Shown one piece after another: positions 46,418-57,960 of a stretch of DNA of 64,000 bases. The notes below the pieces were generated by a model. That model searched no databases. It saw nothing but the letters and a program-made list of their open reading frames with translations, and was not told the DNA's origin. The position numbers and the translations under genes are program-made. Numbering within the stretch: position 1 is the first letter of the stretch; every line of letters starts with the position of its first letter. The DNA comes from Galaxea fascicularis. Lineage: Eukaryota; Cnidaria; Anthozoa; Scleractinia; Euphylliidae. The DNA is taken from NCBI GenBank assembly GCA_948470475.1, contig OX419335.1:18714979-18778978 (forward strand), written 5' to 3'.

Positions 46418-47468
46418 GTCTCGGGTGTGGCAAGTGAATCCAGGGTCTCGCATGCCACAGGTACAAAAGTCGATATGCCATTCCCCAGTGAAGGAGCTCT
46501 GGGACAGTCTTTTGAGCACCAGAAGACTCTTACTCAATGAGAAGTACAATTATTATTATTTTTTTCCAAAACAGACAAGTCGAAAGTGGGCGTTAAGATG
46601 CTGGTAGAGCATGGTCTGGTACGTTCCACATTTTAGCGCAGGTAATCGTATGCCTTTCACGACGACGTCTATTTTCAATCCAGCTGTGTGCGGTACAGTG
46701 CAGTGGCTTATCGCTATGGTTATCGCCTGAAAGCAAAAACGAGACTATTGTACATGTAAAGGTGACACATTCACAAATTTGCACATCTGAAAACCGTTGC
46801 AAAATCAGCTAAAGCTAATTCACTTCATTGACGACTTGCCCACAATTTTGTTAGTTTATTTTCAACAACAAAGAACCTTGCTTGAGAAATCGCTAGACTG
46901 ATAAGACCAAAAATGTAATGCACTTTAGCTGAAAGAGACATAAATTCAAATACACTTTCTGAGCATATGTAATGTTTGTTAAGCAAACACATTCGTTCGT
47001 ATAGACTATTTGTATAAGTTGTTAATTTCGATGAACCCCAAGAACTTTGTTTTTCTTTCATCCAGTATTTGTTAATGGGCCGATGCATTTGCAGGTAGTT
47101 AACCCACTGCCCTAATTAGCAATGTCATGGCGACAAAAGAAATGTGATCTCTTGTTGCTTCAAAGGCCACCCATGAATTATAAGCATGGAATGCAGAAAA
47201 AAATAGAAGCATTTTAAACTGAGATGGAATAGTTACCAGAAACTTATTTTATTTGGACAATAACAGATTTTCAGACATTTTTAGCGCATTTGGCCAAGTT
47301 CACAAGCGGCCATTTATGGTCCATTAGCCATAGTTTCATTTAAAGACTTTGATAGTATCAAGAAAGCTATCAATAACAGATATTTCCTAAATGTTTATTT
47401 AAACTGACACCCAACAAATATCTCAACTGACAATTTTGAAGACAACGTGTCTGCAGGATTTCTGAACA
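44841..47468. other. no gene seen downstream of the homeobox gene
   Basis: Short frames only. A CAACCCTTTGACCCATGAGG at 45430 may be a lone MITE end. CAACAACAACAAC at 45797 resembles a LINE tail without an attached LINE. Confidence 0.45.
46387..46416. repeat. A30 homopolymer
   Basis: A continuous run of A, possibly the tail of a retroposed sequence; no retrogene is visible upstream. A T20 run lies at 48519-48538 and a C16 run at 29328-29343. Confidence 0.95.
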
Positions 47469-47645
47469 ACCAGACGATGAAATGAAATGAAGATTGACTC
47501 TCGCAGTTGTGAACGCAATGTAAGCAATCGCGTAATTGCTCAGTTGCTCTAACCAACTGAGCTACGAAGCCACTGACGTTGGGAGCTGGTCAATTGTGGG
47601 TTCATATGTTCCCTTGAAAGAGTACATCATTCACAACCAGACGAT
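47469..47645 (-). mobile_element. SINE copy, reversed, head truncated
   Basis: On the - strand: GGGAACATATGAACCCACAA, CGTCAGTGGCTTCGTAGCTC, AGTTGGTTAGAGCAA, then a jump to the body (GCGTTCACAACTGCGAGAGT). The second half of the tRNA-like head is deleted. Confidence 0.72.
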
Positions 47646-50240
47646 GTTCAGAGTAAATACGAGAGACTAAAGCGTCAACCTAGTGGTTTTTGTGATGCGA
47701 TGAAACAAGCCTGCGCTTCGTCACGAAATGTTCATATTGTTTGAAGTTTGCGGCTGGTTTTGCGTCACCTGTACAAGGTGACTTGCTGCACTGCCAACGC
47801 GTCAATATTGAAGAAACTTGAGCTGACTACTTTAATCCTATTTGTTTGTCGTAGTAACTTTTTATTTCTCAAGGACGGTCATGCGAACGCGTAATACCTA
47901 TTATCAGGAAAGTTTAATGTAATCTGGGATGGACAAGGCCTTCTTACTATTATAGTCGTCTATTTTATTTCCATTTGTGCCAGTAGTCATTTTGTTAACA
48001 ACAAAACGTTTCAACATACAACTGAATAGTGGAATGCCATTGGGAGGGCCTTTCGTTATCCTTGTTTTCATCCTAAGCCATCGGCAATGACGATTACCCA
48101 TTTTCATGCCTTGCTGTTCACGGAGACTTCACTTGCCACATTCCGCTTTTCTATCCCATAAGCCCGCGTTCCAGTGAACTCCAGAATGTCCCCGCAGGTA
48201 TTTTTCAAAATGTCCGGCCGTGCGTTGGGCGTCAAAAAAGTGGTTACTCATCCTTCTCTCTAAGCAGTTGAAACTGCCTTGCATTATCTATTTATTCCAT
48301 TTCTTTTAAGAAAAGGAAAAGGACTTAAAAGTCCCCCTCTTATATCTTCCGATCCATCGCTCTCCGAGTCCTCTGTAACACTACTCCACCGCTTTATCCC
48401 TACCCCTACCTACCTATACCTAAAGGAGGGGTAGCCCCGACACTATCGAATTCTCTTCCATTAGATATAAGAAACAGCCCCGCAGGGTCTGTTTTTAAAA
48501 ATAAACGTAAAACTTTCCTTTTTTTTTTTTTTTTTTTTGAAAAAAAGCATTTCAGTTTTGTTATGACGGATCTACCATGCACCGTTATGAACATTTTTGA
48601 TATTCTTCCCAAGCTGGGAACTCCTGTCCTTGTTTCCTTCGTCCCGCTCCAGAATGAACAGTGGTATTTGTCGCTCAATTTTAGGATTTGTGACAGATTT
48701 TATAAATATTCAAAATTTTAATAAAAAATCAATCAATGGTTCTTCTCTGAGACACAACAAAGAAATTCAAAAGAAAAACAATTACAAACAGTTTACTTTA
48801 CTTTTGGAATGATCGTGTCAATAAAGCATCTTGTGGTTCTGTGATTGAAGGAATGAAGGTCATGAAGGTCGTTGTTCGATCTTTTCGTGCGCACGTTCAT
48901 AGTCCGGAAAACAATAAAACTTGTATTGGGACTTGACTGGAAGGGATAGCAAGGAGAAGGCGCGCAAAAAAGTGAGGCAAACGAGCTAAATTTCATGTCA
49001 TTTTTTTTCTCGTCACTCTAGTCTCGTTGCGTTGTCGATGGTTTGTGCTCTCAATGTTCTAACTGGACAGGGACTGTAAGCACTCGTTATCAAGCAGTTT
49101 AGCGTAAACAAGAAATACGGCCATTAATAGTACACTATTCAATTGATTTTAATAAGGTGAGATGTTTGTTGTTGTTGGGAATACATGTCAGCATGGGACC
49201 TTTACACCACTCGGATACTTCCGGTTTCCTGTGATCAACATAGTATTTCCGCCATTATTATAAAGAATCTCTTAGATTAATTACAGTCGTACAACGGTCC
49301 CTGTGTGGACGCAAACAATGCAAACAAGTCTCATTGGTCAAGTACTTGAACTGATAGTGGGAAAGAGTTTTCATTGTTTTCTTTTGATATTGGTTGTTTT
49401 TGCACTGACTAATGTTTATTATTCTTTACTGTAACTTGCTTTGATGTTGGCTTAAGTTACGGATGTTACCAGGTGTACAATTGGACTTTTTCTGTGGAAG
49501 TTTCAAAATGGAGGACCATCTGCGACAAATTTATAGTCTCTTTCCGCCATTGTGCTATGTTGTTCAAACAGTGACGTATTTTGCTTAACAGGTATAATCG
49601 TAAGACACGATTTTGCTATAGAAGGTCCATCATGGTTATATCTATTTACTACCATGAAAATCCTTGGTTCATATTTCAGGCCGAAGCACCTTTCGTTGTT
49701 GATCAGCGAAAGACAAACTAGTTTGCAAATTTTGTAGACTAAACATGAGCCTGAAAAATCCTACCCACTTTGTTGCTACTGGCCCCTGGAGCCTCAGGCT
49801 GGCTACTCCATTTTCCAATCAGCCACACCCAATAAAACGAGACAATTCTTATGAGTAATTTATCGTAGCATTGCGGAGAAATCAGTGGAAGCATGAATGA
49901 AAGTAGCAGTTCCGGTTCTTCCATAAAAGGTAATAGTTTGTCCGAAGGTTATTTGTCTGTTACTGCTTTGACAAATATTACGCCCCTTTATACTGCATCC
50001 ATTGTCATCGTCACAGAGAAAAGTGTGTAAGTATCTCGAGTTGTAAACTGTACAAATCATCCCTGATTATTTACATAGCCATGATCTCGCAAGTCAACTG
50101 TGTTCCAAATAGTGCGTTGAGTCACAACTTCATCTTCATAGTTTGTTGCACCTTCCGCCGCTGAGATCTTTAGAGCGAACTGTACGTCAAGAGCCCTAAT
50201 CACAAAATCAAGGAACAGGTTTTTTTTCAACCGCGTTCAC
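47646..50240. other. no gene seen; includes the nAChR 3' flank
   Basis: 49500-49590 holds a 26-codon frame (MEDHLRQIYSLFPPLCYVVQ) with no other support. No clear poly(A) signal for the receptor was found close to its stop. Confidence 0.4.
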
Positions 50241-51149
50241 TTACAGCAAATTGCCTGTTGGAGCCTTGAGGATTACATATACTGCGTTACTTATAATTGC
50301 AGATATGACGATCCACATAAAAAACTTATTGAGCACCCGCGAAGCAAATTTCCATTCCTCGCGAAGGATTCCCTCTTTGTCCTCCTCAATCAGTTTCTGC
50401 GTGAGAATACTGTCATTATCATTTTGACTGGACATATCATTGGCGTCATTGTTGTTTAGAAGAGTTGAAGTTGTTTCGTAGGTAGGTAAGGGCATTTCTG
50501 GTGTCCAGTTTACCACAGCGCAAGTGGAAACCGTGCCATTAGACGCAGATTTTTCTTTCCTCTCCACCTTTTTTCTCTTTTCTTTGATTTTGTTCCATTC
50601 CGGTTGCATTCGCAACACTTTGGATCCCCACTCACATAGCAGTAACCGCAGCCAGTGAGGTAACGGGTATGGTGAATGGTGGAACAGTGTCAGCACAATA
50701 CAGGAGAAAACCAGAGACATAAAAATGTTCAACATGGTGAGCCCGTAATACACAACGATCAGCGGTACTTCAGAAGTTGGAGGAAGTGAATCGGACAGGA
50801 TAAGCTGAATAATGCTCAAAGATAACAACACTGTTATACCAACGCCCATTCGTTCCCCCGTTTCCGATGGCAGGTAAAACGAAAGAATCGTCAAAGCCAT
50901 CATGATAAGGCAAGGCATGAAGCAATTCAACACGTAATAAAGCGGTCTTCTTTTGATGTGAATGTCATATGTCAGGAACACATATGGATGAGGACAGCAA
51001 CGAAACGTGGTCACGTGCCGCTTGGAAGGCATGCTCTGTAGAAGCCATTCACCATTTGCTACAAAGGAGCTAATATCACCATCACTTTTAGTTAAAAGAT
51101 CCATTTCAAAGATGTTGTAAGACCAGGAGCCCAGTTTTAGCGTACAGAT
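50241..51149 (-). CDS. nAChR alpha-type exon E (loop B to stop, all membrane segments)
   Basis: The acceptor is TTTTCCTAG| at 51151-51150. The 909-nt exon starts [15 protein letters not shown] and runs through loop C, M1-M3, a cytoplasmic loop of about 110 residues rich in Lys and Asn/Asp, and M4 ([18 protein letters not shown]), ending APTGNLL. The exon is intact. A second copy of its acceptor lies 422 bp upstream. Confidence 0.95.
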   Translation of the reverse strand: MCTLKLGSWSYNIFEMDLLTKSDGDISSFVANGEWLLQSMPSKRHVTTFRCCPHPYVFLTYDIHIKRRPLYYVLNCFMPCLIMMALTILSFYLPSETGERMGVGITVLLSLSIIQLILSDSLPPTSEVPLIVVYYGLTMLNIFMSLVFSCIVLTLFHHSPYPLPHWLRLLLCEWGSKVLRMQPEWNKIKEKRKKVERKEKSASNGTVSTCAVVNWTPEMPLPTYETTSTLLNNNDANDMSSQNDNDSILTQKLIEEDKEGILREEWKFASRVLNKFFMWIVISAIISNAVYVILKAPTGNLL

Positions 51150-54100
51150 CTAGGAAAACAAACAAAATGACAATGAAGATAAGGATAATGATAAGAAAGA
51201 CAAGGACAACGATAACGATAATGACAATGACAATGACAGTGAGAATGTTAATGGAAATGACAAGTGTCAGTGACAATGACAATGACAACGACGATGACAG
51301 TGACAGTGACAGTGACAATGACAATGACAATGACAATGACAGTGACAGTGACAATGACAATGACAATGACAGTGACAGTGACAGTGACAGTGACAGTGAC
51401 AGTGACAGTGACAATGACAATGACAATGACAGTGACAGTGACAGTGACAGTGACAGTGACAGTGACAATGACAGTGACAGTGACAGTGACAGTGACAGTG
51501 ACAGTGACAGTGACAGTGACAATGACAATGACAATGACAATGACAGTGACAATGACAATGACAACACAGATCTAGGAAAACAAACAAAATGACAATGAAG
51601 ATAAGGATAATGATAAGAAAGACAAGGACAACGATAACGATAATGACAATGACAATGACAGTGAGAATGTTAATGGAAATGATAAGTGTCGGTGACAATG
51701 ACAATGACAACGACGATGACAGTGACAGTGACAGTGACAATGAAAATGACAATGACAGTGACAATGACAATGACAATGACAGTGACAGTGACAGTGACAA
51801 TGACAGTGACAGTGACAGTGACAGTGACAGTGACAGTGACAGTGACAGTGACAATGACAGTGACAGTGACAGTGACAGTGACAGTGACAATGACAATGAC
51901 AATGACAGTGACAGTGACAGTGACAATGACAATGACAATGACAGTGACAGTGACAGTGACAGTGACAGTGACAGTGACAATGACAGTGACAGTGACAGTG
52001 ACAGTGACAGTGACAGTGACAGTGACAATGACAATAACAGTGACAGTGACAATTACAATGACAATATAAGTTTGCCCTTTCACCGCCAATATGCGTGCAT
52101 AGGCCCTTCAGTTTTTTTTGCATTCTCAACTTAATTGTCAATCTTATTTACAGAAAGAGTGGAAACGTTCATTATGTTAATAATTGGCTGGTTTGTGGCC
52201 TTTTGTGCCTTTCGCGATCGACAATTGTAGAGTTTTAATTTCAAATCTCGAGCAGATACACAGGAATTCTAGTATTTAGTTCTTTCCAGTTACTGAAGAC
52301 AAGTCATATTCTATTCCCGCTCAACAGATATACGTTTCTTACTTGAAGTTGCTTTCGCATTACTTCTGTTCAGGTTACACCAAGTATTGTGCCATGGGCA
52401 GGAAAACCAAGTAACTCGGCCCTTTGTTCCGGTATAAAAGGCTGTTTTTTTGTTCCCATAGCGCTATTGTCCCACTTAATCCTTGGATGAATCACTTACT
52501 GTATCGGCTTTCGTGCCGCTTTGAACTTTATATGGACAGGTAAGGCCTGTTTCAAACGTCGCGCCATACCACTTCCGTGTCGAACTAAATTCAGGACTTA
52601 AATTCGACGTTAGCCTTGAAGTAGCGTGACGATTGAATCCATTCGGTGCGTCAACTAGTATTAAGTTCGACACGACAATTAAATTCCACAGGGTCTGTCG
52701 AGCTACACGGCAGTAGCAGTCGGCATGGTTTCCAACGTCGTGCTACGTGCCGTGCCGTGCCGTGCCGAATTCATAAATTATAAATACATTTTTTAAAAGT
52801 CAGCAAAACTGGTTTGTTATGGTTTGACTCATGTTTAAAGCAATAGCTTTTACTCGACTGAATTAAATTCGACATTTGAAACCACTGTCGTGCTATAGTC
52901 GTGCCACTGTCGGGTCCAATTCCATTTAGTTCGACATGGCAGTAGCGCGACGTTTGAAACGGGCCTAACCAGCACTCCTTGCAAGGTGTTTTTTAAGAAT
53001 CTGAAGCTGAAGATTATGAGTGACGATGAACACTCTGAGAGTGAATTCTATGACCTTGACGAGCTTGAATATTTCAGGAGAACAGCAAAGGCACAGTCTT
53101 ATATGAGGGTCGTACAGGGGGGGGGGGGGGGGAGGGGGGTCTCTCGCACGATTGACGAACAGAAAAAATAGCGAATCACGGATCACGGATCACGGATATC
53201 AAAATTTCATTTTCCCGAATCACGAACATAGACAGGTCAGGTACTTTTTAAAATAACCTTTCCTTACTCTAGAAAGAGCCGGTTTGAAGAAAGCAAAATC
53301 CGTGAAAGGCTAAGTAAAGGCTGCCTATCGGAAGTCACATACCTAAAATCACTCTCGATTGACGACTCTGACCATTCGTCCACTTCGCGTTGTAACTGCC
53401 CGAAGAAACATCAAATAGTCTCAAATCACGAAGAATAGAGCGGTAAAATCACGAATATCGGTTAATAATTAAAGTTCTTCATGGGTCACGCAAAACCTTA
53501 AGGTCACGGATCACGAATAATAATTTATTTAATTCACGTTTCACGGAAAATGAAATCAGCTAATCACGCATCACGGGAATATCCCTGTACGACCCTCTTA
53601 TATTACCAACGAGTTGGTGCCGTGAATCAAGTGTTATCGGTTTTTTTTAATCCATTCAATAATCAATTTATTAACCGCGAACGGTCGGTCTTTACGGGAA
53701 AACCTCAAACCTCGCCCATGCTATATTGACCTCACTATCGCTCGGTTAATACGGGAAGGCCTCAGCTTGAGATTTTTCCCATAAAGACCTCACTCTTGGT
53801 TAATAAGTAGTTAATATTGTACAACGTTGGGCCGGTAGAACGAAACCGAACCTTAACGGACCCTCGGGACTGAAGAGGGTTGTCTGTTGCGGAAGGTGTC
53901 CGCTCTAGAAGGTTGAAGAACTTAAAGCACCTTGGGAGGTAGGGTGAGTCAGCTATACATTCTATTGGAATTCGTAAGTCTCCGTTGCATGAACACGTCT
54001 ACATAAAAAAAAAAAACAAACAAACAAATGCAAAACATATATAACAAAAGCAAGAAAAAGAGTAGCGAATATTTTCAAAACTGGACGCCGGAGCACTTTT

Positions 54101-56548
54101 CAGAAACTACGACCTGTCGCTAAGAGGAAGAAAATCGACAGAGGCTTAATAAAAGGGGGTGGAACTGTCGTTTGAGGTCAATTTTTAAGAGTTCTGTCCG
54201 CTTAAGAGAAGTTATTTCAGCTAATGGTGTTTCAACTAAGTGCCCCCCCCCCACCCCTCCCCTACACGAGAGGTGCCCGCTCATAGGAAAATGTAGGGGA
54301 AATTGGGTAAACCTTGGTTTGCTGCTCGTTTATGTAGGTGTCCAGCGCTGGTTCGACTGTGTTTGGTATTTCGGTTCACGTGTTCTACCGGATAGATTTC
54401 ATTGTTGTCACAACAATTGATCCCGTGCAGTTTGACATATTATGTCCAAATCTTATCTAAATACTTTCACAAAGTAATACTGTGACTTTTATTATCATGC
54501 AAGCCGACCCAATTACATCGATCTCCATTTCCCCAAATGTTGCTCCCTTAACTCAATACATAAAACAGCAGTTGCTAAATATTGCCGTGCAAAGTTGTTA
54601 CCTGGTCGTCAAAAGGAAAATTGGTCACGTCCAATTTGCAAGACGATTTATAGATTGTAGGAAAGAATCTTCTTATGCTTCCGTCGGAATATATTGAAAG
54701 ACTGTGATAGGACTCCTTGTCAATATTGTAATCATCTTTAGCACTATAAAAAGAAAAATATTGTAGGTTAGTGACTATGGTTGACGCAGAGGAGGCATGC
54801 AATTAAGAGGCAAAGGAAATCTGCCAACCATGATGTTATTTTTCTTATTTTTTCCTGTTTGGAGGAAGCTGTTCGAGTAGGATACCTAGGGGGTTTGTGT
54901 TCCTTAGTAATTTTCACATATAATCCCTTAACAGTACGGCGTCTCTAAAACACTTAAGTTATTACTGATGGCAAACGTATGAAATAACTGTTCGGGTTCG
55001 ACTGGAATTATCGATTAAACTTAGACATGCATTTACAATCTATGGCGAGAGTAACGCCTTGAAATTAACGAAGACGATAAAATTAGGTACAAACTTGTTG
55101 TAGAGTGTTATGTCGGGAAGCCACAGGTAGCTGGCTGGCGTAACAATGAAATCAATGCTGTCATATTCAGAAGTATTCCATTGAAGTCTGTGGTCAGTCC
55201 AATACTAAAAAAAATATAAAACACATCAGCGCAAGGTTGAGTCAGTTGCAACGGACATTGCTCAAGCAGAAGCACGGGAAACTAATAGACGGGTTTCAAT
55301 GCATTAATGCGGCCAAGGAAATGTATTCAGGTAGCACTGTCATCCTTCGCTAGGTTTTTTTTTCAAAACCACACGAAATATTTGATCAATGTTCTTTAGT
55401 CCAAACACAACATAGCCTTTCGTAAAAGAGGAAAATAAAATCGGCTTTTAATTAAAACTTCCATGGGAACATGGTCAGGCAAAATTTTGTCCATTCAAGT
55501 TGATGAACAGTAGTTTGTACTCAGTGGTAGAATAATTCTTGGCATAACTGACAGATTATTTTAAAACGTTCCCATTCGTGCAATTTGCAGTTTAGTGGCC
55601 ATTCAAAAGCACTCTTAAAATATGCGGCATTGCCCCTTTAAGTGGAAGAGGCATTGGATGATAAAAGTACTTTTAGTTAATTTATTTTTAGTTAATTTCT
55701 GGTACAGGCAACAAAATTACTCAATTTTGATTGGTCGACAGCAGTACAATTAATCTCAAGTAGTACTCCATAGCAACGGCGCTTGAGCACATGCAAATTT
55801 GAGAAATTTGAACGTTTTGAAAAGCTCGACCTCACTGATCTTGTTGTTGAATATTATGGAAATATATAACATCGCTACTCCTATCATACATACTCTGCAA
55901 GCTAGCGTAACGCCACATATTAAAAGCTGCTGGCAATAAATGAAACCATTCATTTCCCAGCGTTTTTATTTGTAAAAGACCTGTTTTATATCAATAGTCA
56001 TGCGCTTTGCAGAAGTACCTTTGTAACAGGCGGCACGTATGATTTGTCAGTATGCTATCTTATCATATGCGCAACGTATAACAGCTAAAGAGGGCATTGT
56101 CCTTAATTAAGTTAAGCATGTGAATAGTCAACAAAGCAATCGGCGACCTTTACTATCGAAATATAAGCATGTTGCACAAGACATCTGTTTTCTTCCTATT
56201 TGATCAGTTTGATAGGCAAAGAGAAAGTACAGAGAAAGATCTCACCTGTCGAACCCAAAGAACAGCAGTCATTGTTTGAGCTCGCTTGTTCTGTTGGAGT
56301 GAAAACGAAAATACAAAGGATTACTATTTATGGTTGAAACCACGATGCCTGTCTGTAAATGCCCCCACCCGACCAAGTGAAAGGAGTTTATTAAAAGTAG
56401 TGCAAAGTCGATCAATGAATCACTAAATCAATGAATAAATGAACCAACTAACCAACCAACCAACCAACCAACCAACCAACCAATCAACCAACCAACCAAC
56501 CAACCAACCAACCAACCAAGCAAGCAAGCAAGCAAGCAACCAACCAAC

Positions 56549-56619
<71 letters not shown>

Positions 56620-57217
56620 CCAATCAACCATTCAATGAATCAATCAATGAATCAATAAACCAATCAATCAACCAATCAACCAATCAATTAATCAATCAAT
56701 CAATCAGTCAATCAGTCAATCAGTCAATCAGTCAATCAGTCAATCAGTCAATCAGTCAATCAATCAATCAATCAATCAATCAATTTGTCTGTCTGTCTGT
56801 CTATCTTTTGGTCAGACAAAATTCTTAATGGGGTTCAGTTGGTTACTAGGTTTGGGACCACAGTAATCCAGTGTCGTTCCGCAGCTTATAACATGGTGGC
56901 CTGAGAATGACCACCACCTGAGAACAAATCTTCCACGTGGGAAAGAGCCATGAAACACACCAAGCTTGATTTCAGGGGACATTTTAATGGTCTAAACAGG
57001 GAGACTTTGACGGACTGATTTTAAATTACACTACGGATTCAACTTATAAACGAATTCTGTAGAAGAGTTCAACTCACCACATCTATAATCTGATTGAGTG
57101 CCAAATCCAGCGTGACAGGAACTCCGTTCTCCAATGTCCGTTTGGGAATGACACTCTTGTCATAATTTCTCATCAAATCGTGTTCAAGTTTTTCAACGAT
57201 CTCAGAACTGGGGACGC
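50241..57217 (-). CDS. nicotinic acetylcholine receptor alpha-type subunit (Cys-loop channel), 5 exons seen, 5' exon missing
   Basis: This is a pentameric ligand-gated cation channel subunit of the plasma membrane. Five exons join in phase on the - strand: 57217-57078, 56290-56246, 55204-55095, 54743-54602 and 51149-50241, about 447 residues. The extracellular domain shows LALNQIIDV, loop A ([11 protein letters not shown]), a Cys-loop with exactly 13 residues between its cysteines ([15 protein letters not shown]), loop B (GSWSYN), and loop C with the vicinal Cys pair (FRCCPHPY) that marks alpha subunits. M1 follows [13 protein letters not shown]2 ([15 protein letters not shown]) keeps the Glu expected of cation channels. 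M3, a long cytoplasmic loop and M4 follow. The 45-nt exon and the Cys-loop intron match the usual gene structure of this family. The signal-peptide exon, expected upstream of 57217 with a phase-1 donor, was not found. Agonist and partners are inferred only. Confidence 0.94.
51143..52070. repeat. two-copy tandem array of TGACAR hexanucleotides inside an nAChR intron
   Basis: The block beginning CAGATCTAGG at 51145 recurs at 51567, an offset of 422 bp. Each copy has a near-identical leader of about 150 bp (AAAACAAACAAAATGACAA and onward) followed by long runs of TGACAG and TGACAA units. The second run ends at about 52070. The long Ser/Leu, Asp/Ser, Thr/Val and His/Cys frames over this block come from the repeat and are not genes. 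Confidence 0.95.
52544..52965. mobile_element. Harbinger-like MITE, copy 2
   Basis: The ends GGCCTGTTTCAAACGTCG and CGACGTTTGAAACGGGCC are inverted repeats, flanked on both sides by TAA. A 3-bp TWA target duplication is typical of PIF/Harbinger elements. It lies in the large nAChR intron, and its core is in the opposite orientation to that of the copy at 9266. Confidence 0.8.
53016..53104 (+). pseudogene. short acidic ORF interrupted by the 53105 element
   Basis: The frame from the ATG at 53016 reads [20 protein letters not shown], then RRTAKAQSY, and runs into the inserted element. Without the insertion it would close within about seven codons at 53604 onward, so it is at best a small peptide or an exon scrap from another mobile element. 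It lies inside the nAChR intron on the opposite strand. I do not recognise it. Confidence 0.35.
53105..53597. mobile_element. 493-bp inverted-repeat element with TTATAT target duplication
   Basis: The ends GAGGGTCGTACAGGG and CCCTGTACGACCCTC are exact inverted repeats. TTATAT flanks both sides (53099-53104 and 53598-53603). Inside are a poly-G run near 53117 and many ATCACGGATCACGG-type short repeats on both arms. It has no ORF. It interrupts a short acidic reading frame. Confidence 0.85.
54602..54743 (-). CDS. nAChR alpha-type exon D (to the Cys-loop)
   Basis: This 142-nt exon lies between TTTATAG| and CAG|GTAACA. It reads (N)[20 protein letters not shown], then [20 protein letters not shown] and NFPFDDQ. 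The intron falls just before the second Cys of the Cys-loop, as in other nAChR genes. Confidence 0.92.
55095..55204 (-). CDS. nAChR alpha-type exon C (loop A)
   Basis: This 110-nt exon follows TTTTTTTAG|. It reads [19 protein letters not shown] and ends WLPDITLYN plus two bases. The donor GTTTGT is weak but keeps the phase (the joined codon AAT gives Asn). Confidence 0.9.
56246..56290 (-). CDS. nAChR alpha-type exon B (45 nt)
   Basis: The acceptor is CCAACAG| and the donor is CAG|GTGAGA. It reads [15 protein letters not shown]. Its 45-nt length is the same as the small third exon found in many animal nAChR genes. Confidence 0.88.
56437..56812. repeat. serial tetranucleotide microsatellite in the nAChR 5' intron
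   Basis: The array changes unit along its length: CCAA, then CAAG, CAAC, CAAT, an 8-mer CAATCAGT, CAAT again, and finally GTCT. The open frame of about 129 codons over it (Asn-Gln-Pro-Thr repeats) is a by-product. Confidence 0.95.
57078..57217 (-). CDS. nAChR alpha-type exon A (N-terminal helix and first strands)
   Basis: The acceptor is TTTTTTCAG| and the donor is GTG|GTGAGT. It reads (G)[20 protein letters not shown], then [14 protein letters not shown]. It starts in phase 1 and ends in phase 0. Confidence 0.9.
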
Positions 57218-57540
57218 CTGAAAAAATTGATGTCGGAGATTCTTCATTCATAAAAGGGTTGTATTATAAAATATAATCCTATTTGCTCTTTAATTTCGTA
57301 TATGTTATATCGATACTGTGATCTCGAGGGAAGGCCTCCCTCGCATAACTATACGACTTATGTTTTTGGACGTCTGTTCTCAACTCTTACACTAAATGTT
57401 GGTTACGACCAGAATAATTTCATACAATTCCATAGAAAAGAAGAACTGAAAACATTTTCCGGAAGGCAGGCGGGTTCACAAGTTACCACTGTTTTGCCAC
57501 ACAAAGCTTTTGAAGACCGCACGAAACTTATCGCCAGCCT

Positions 57541-57740
57541 CAGGCCCGTAGCAAGGGGAGGGGCAGAGGGGGTGGGGTTGGGTGGGCAAGGCCCCTCAGA
57601 AATTTTGGAAATTAGAAAACAATTTTACCAAAGATACCACGATAGTGACAATAACGGAAACATCATCTGTGAGAGGAATACAGAGGACTGAAATAACTAT
57701 CACACTGCAGGCCTGTAGTAGGGAGGGGCAGGGGGCCCAA
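57541..57740. repeat. G-rich repeat pair upstream of the nAChR exons
   Basis: CAGGCCCGTAGCAAGGGGAG at about 57541 and CAGGCCTGTAGTAGGGAGGG at about 57708 are diverged direct copies of a G-rich terminus also common at MITE ends. No ORF of interest is present. The missing receptor signal-peptide exon could lie in or beyond this stretch. Confidence 0.45.
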
Positions 57741-57960
57741 GCCCTCCCTTGTTAGAAGTTGTGTAAAGTGAATTTACGTTCGTTCACACTTCATCGCGAT
57801 TCTTCCAACTCGCTGAATTACTGGTGAATTCTCCCGCAGTAAAATTCTAAAAAACGGTTGCAAGTTTGAAAAGAAAAATTTGTCGTCGGGTGTTTACGTC
57901 TTCTATAAAACTTGAAAGTATGAAGAAATGCACCCCTTGCCGTTGCCTCCTTCCATCTAT

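Noticed and set aside
49508..49588. 26-codon frame MEDHLRQIYSLFPPLCYVVQ as a first exon
   Set aside because: No in-frame partner exon or donor site could be identified.
51267..52141. Long Ser-Leu, His-Cys, Asp-Ser and Thr-Val reading frames (up to 261 codons)
   Set aside because: They are by-products of TGACAR repeats, which are open in several frames on both strands.
56439..56828. 129-codon Asn/Gln/Pro/Thr frame
   Set aside because: Produced by the CCAA/CAAT microsatellite inside a receptor intron.
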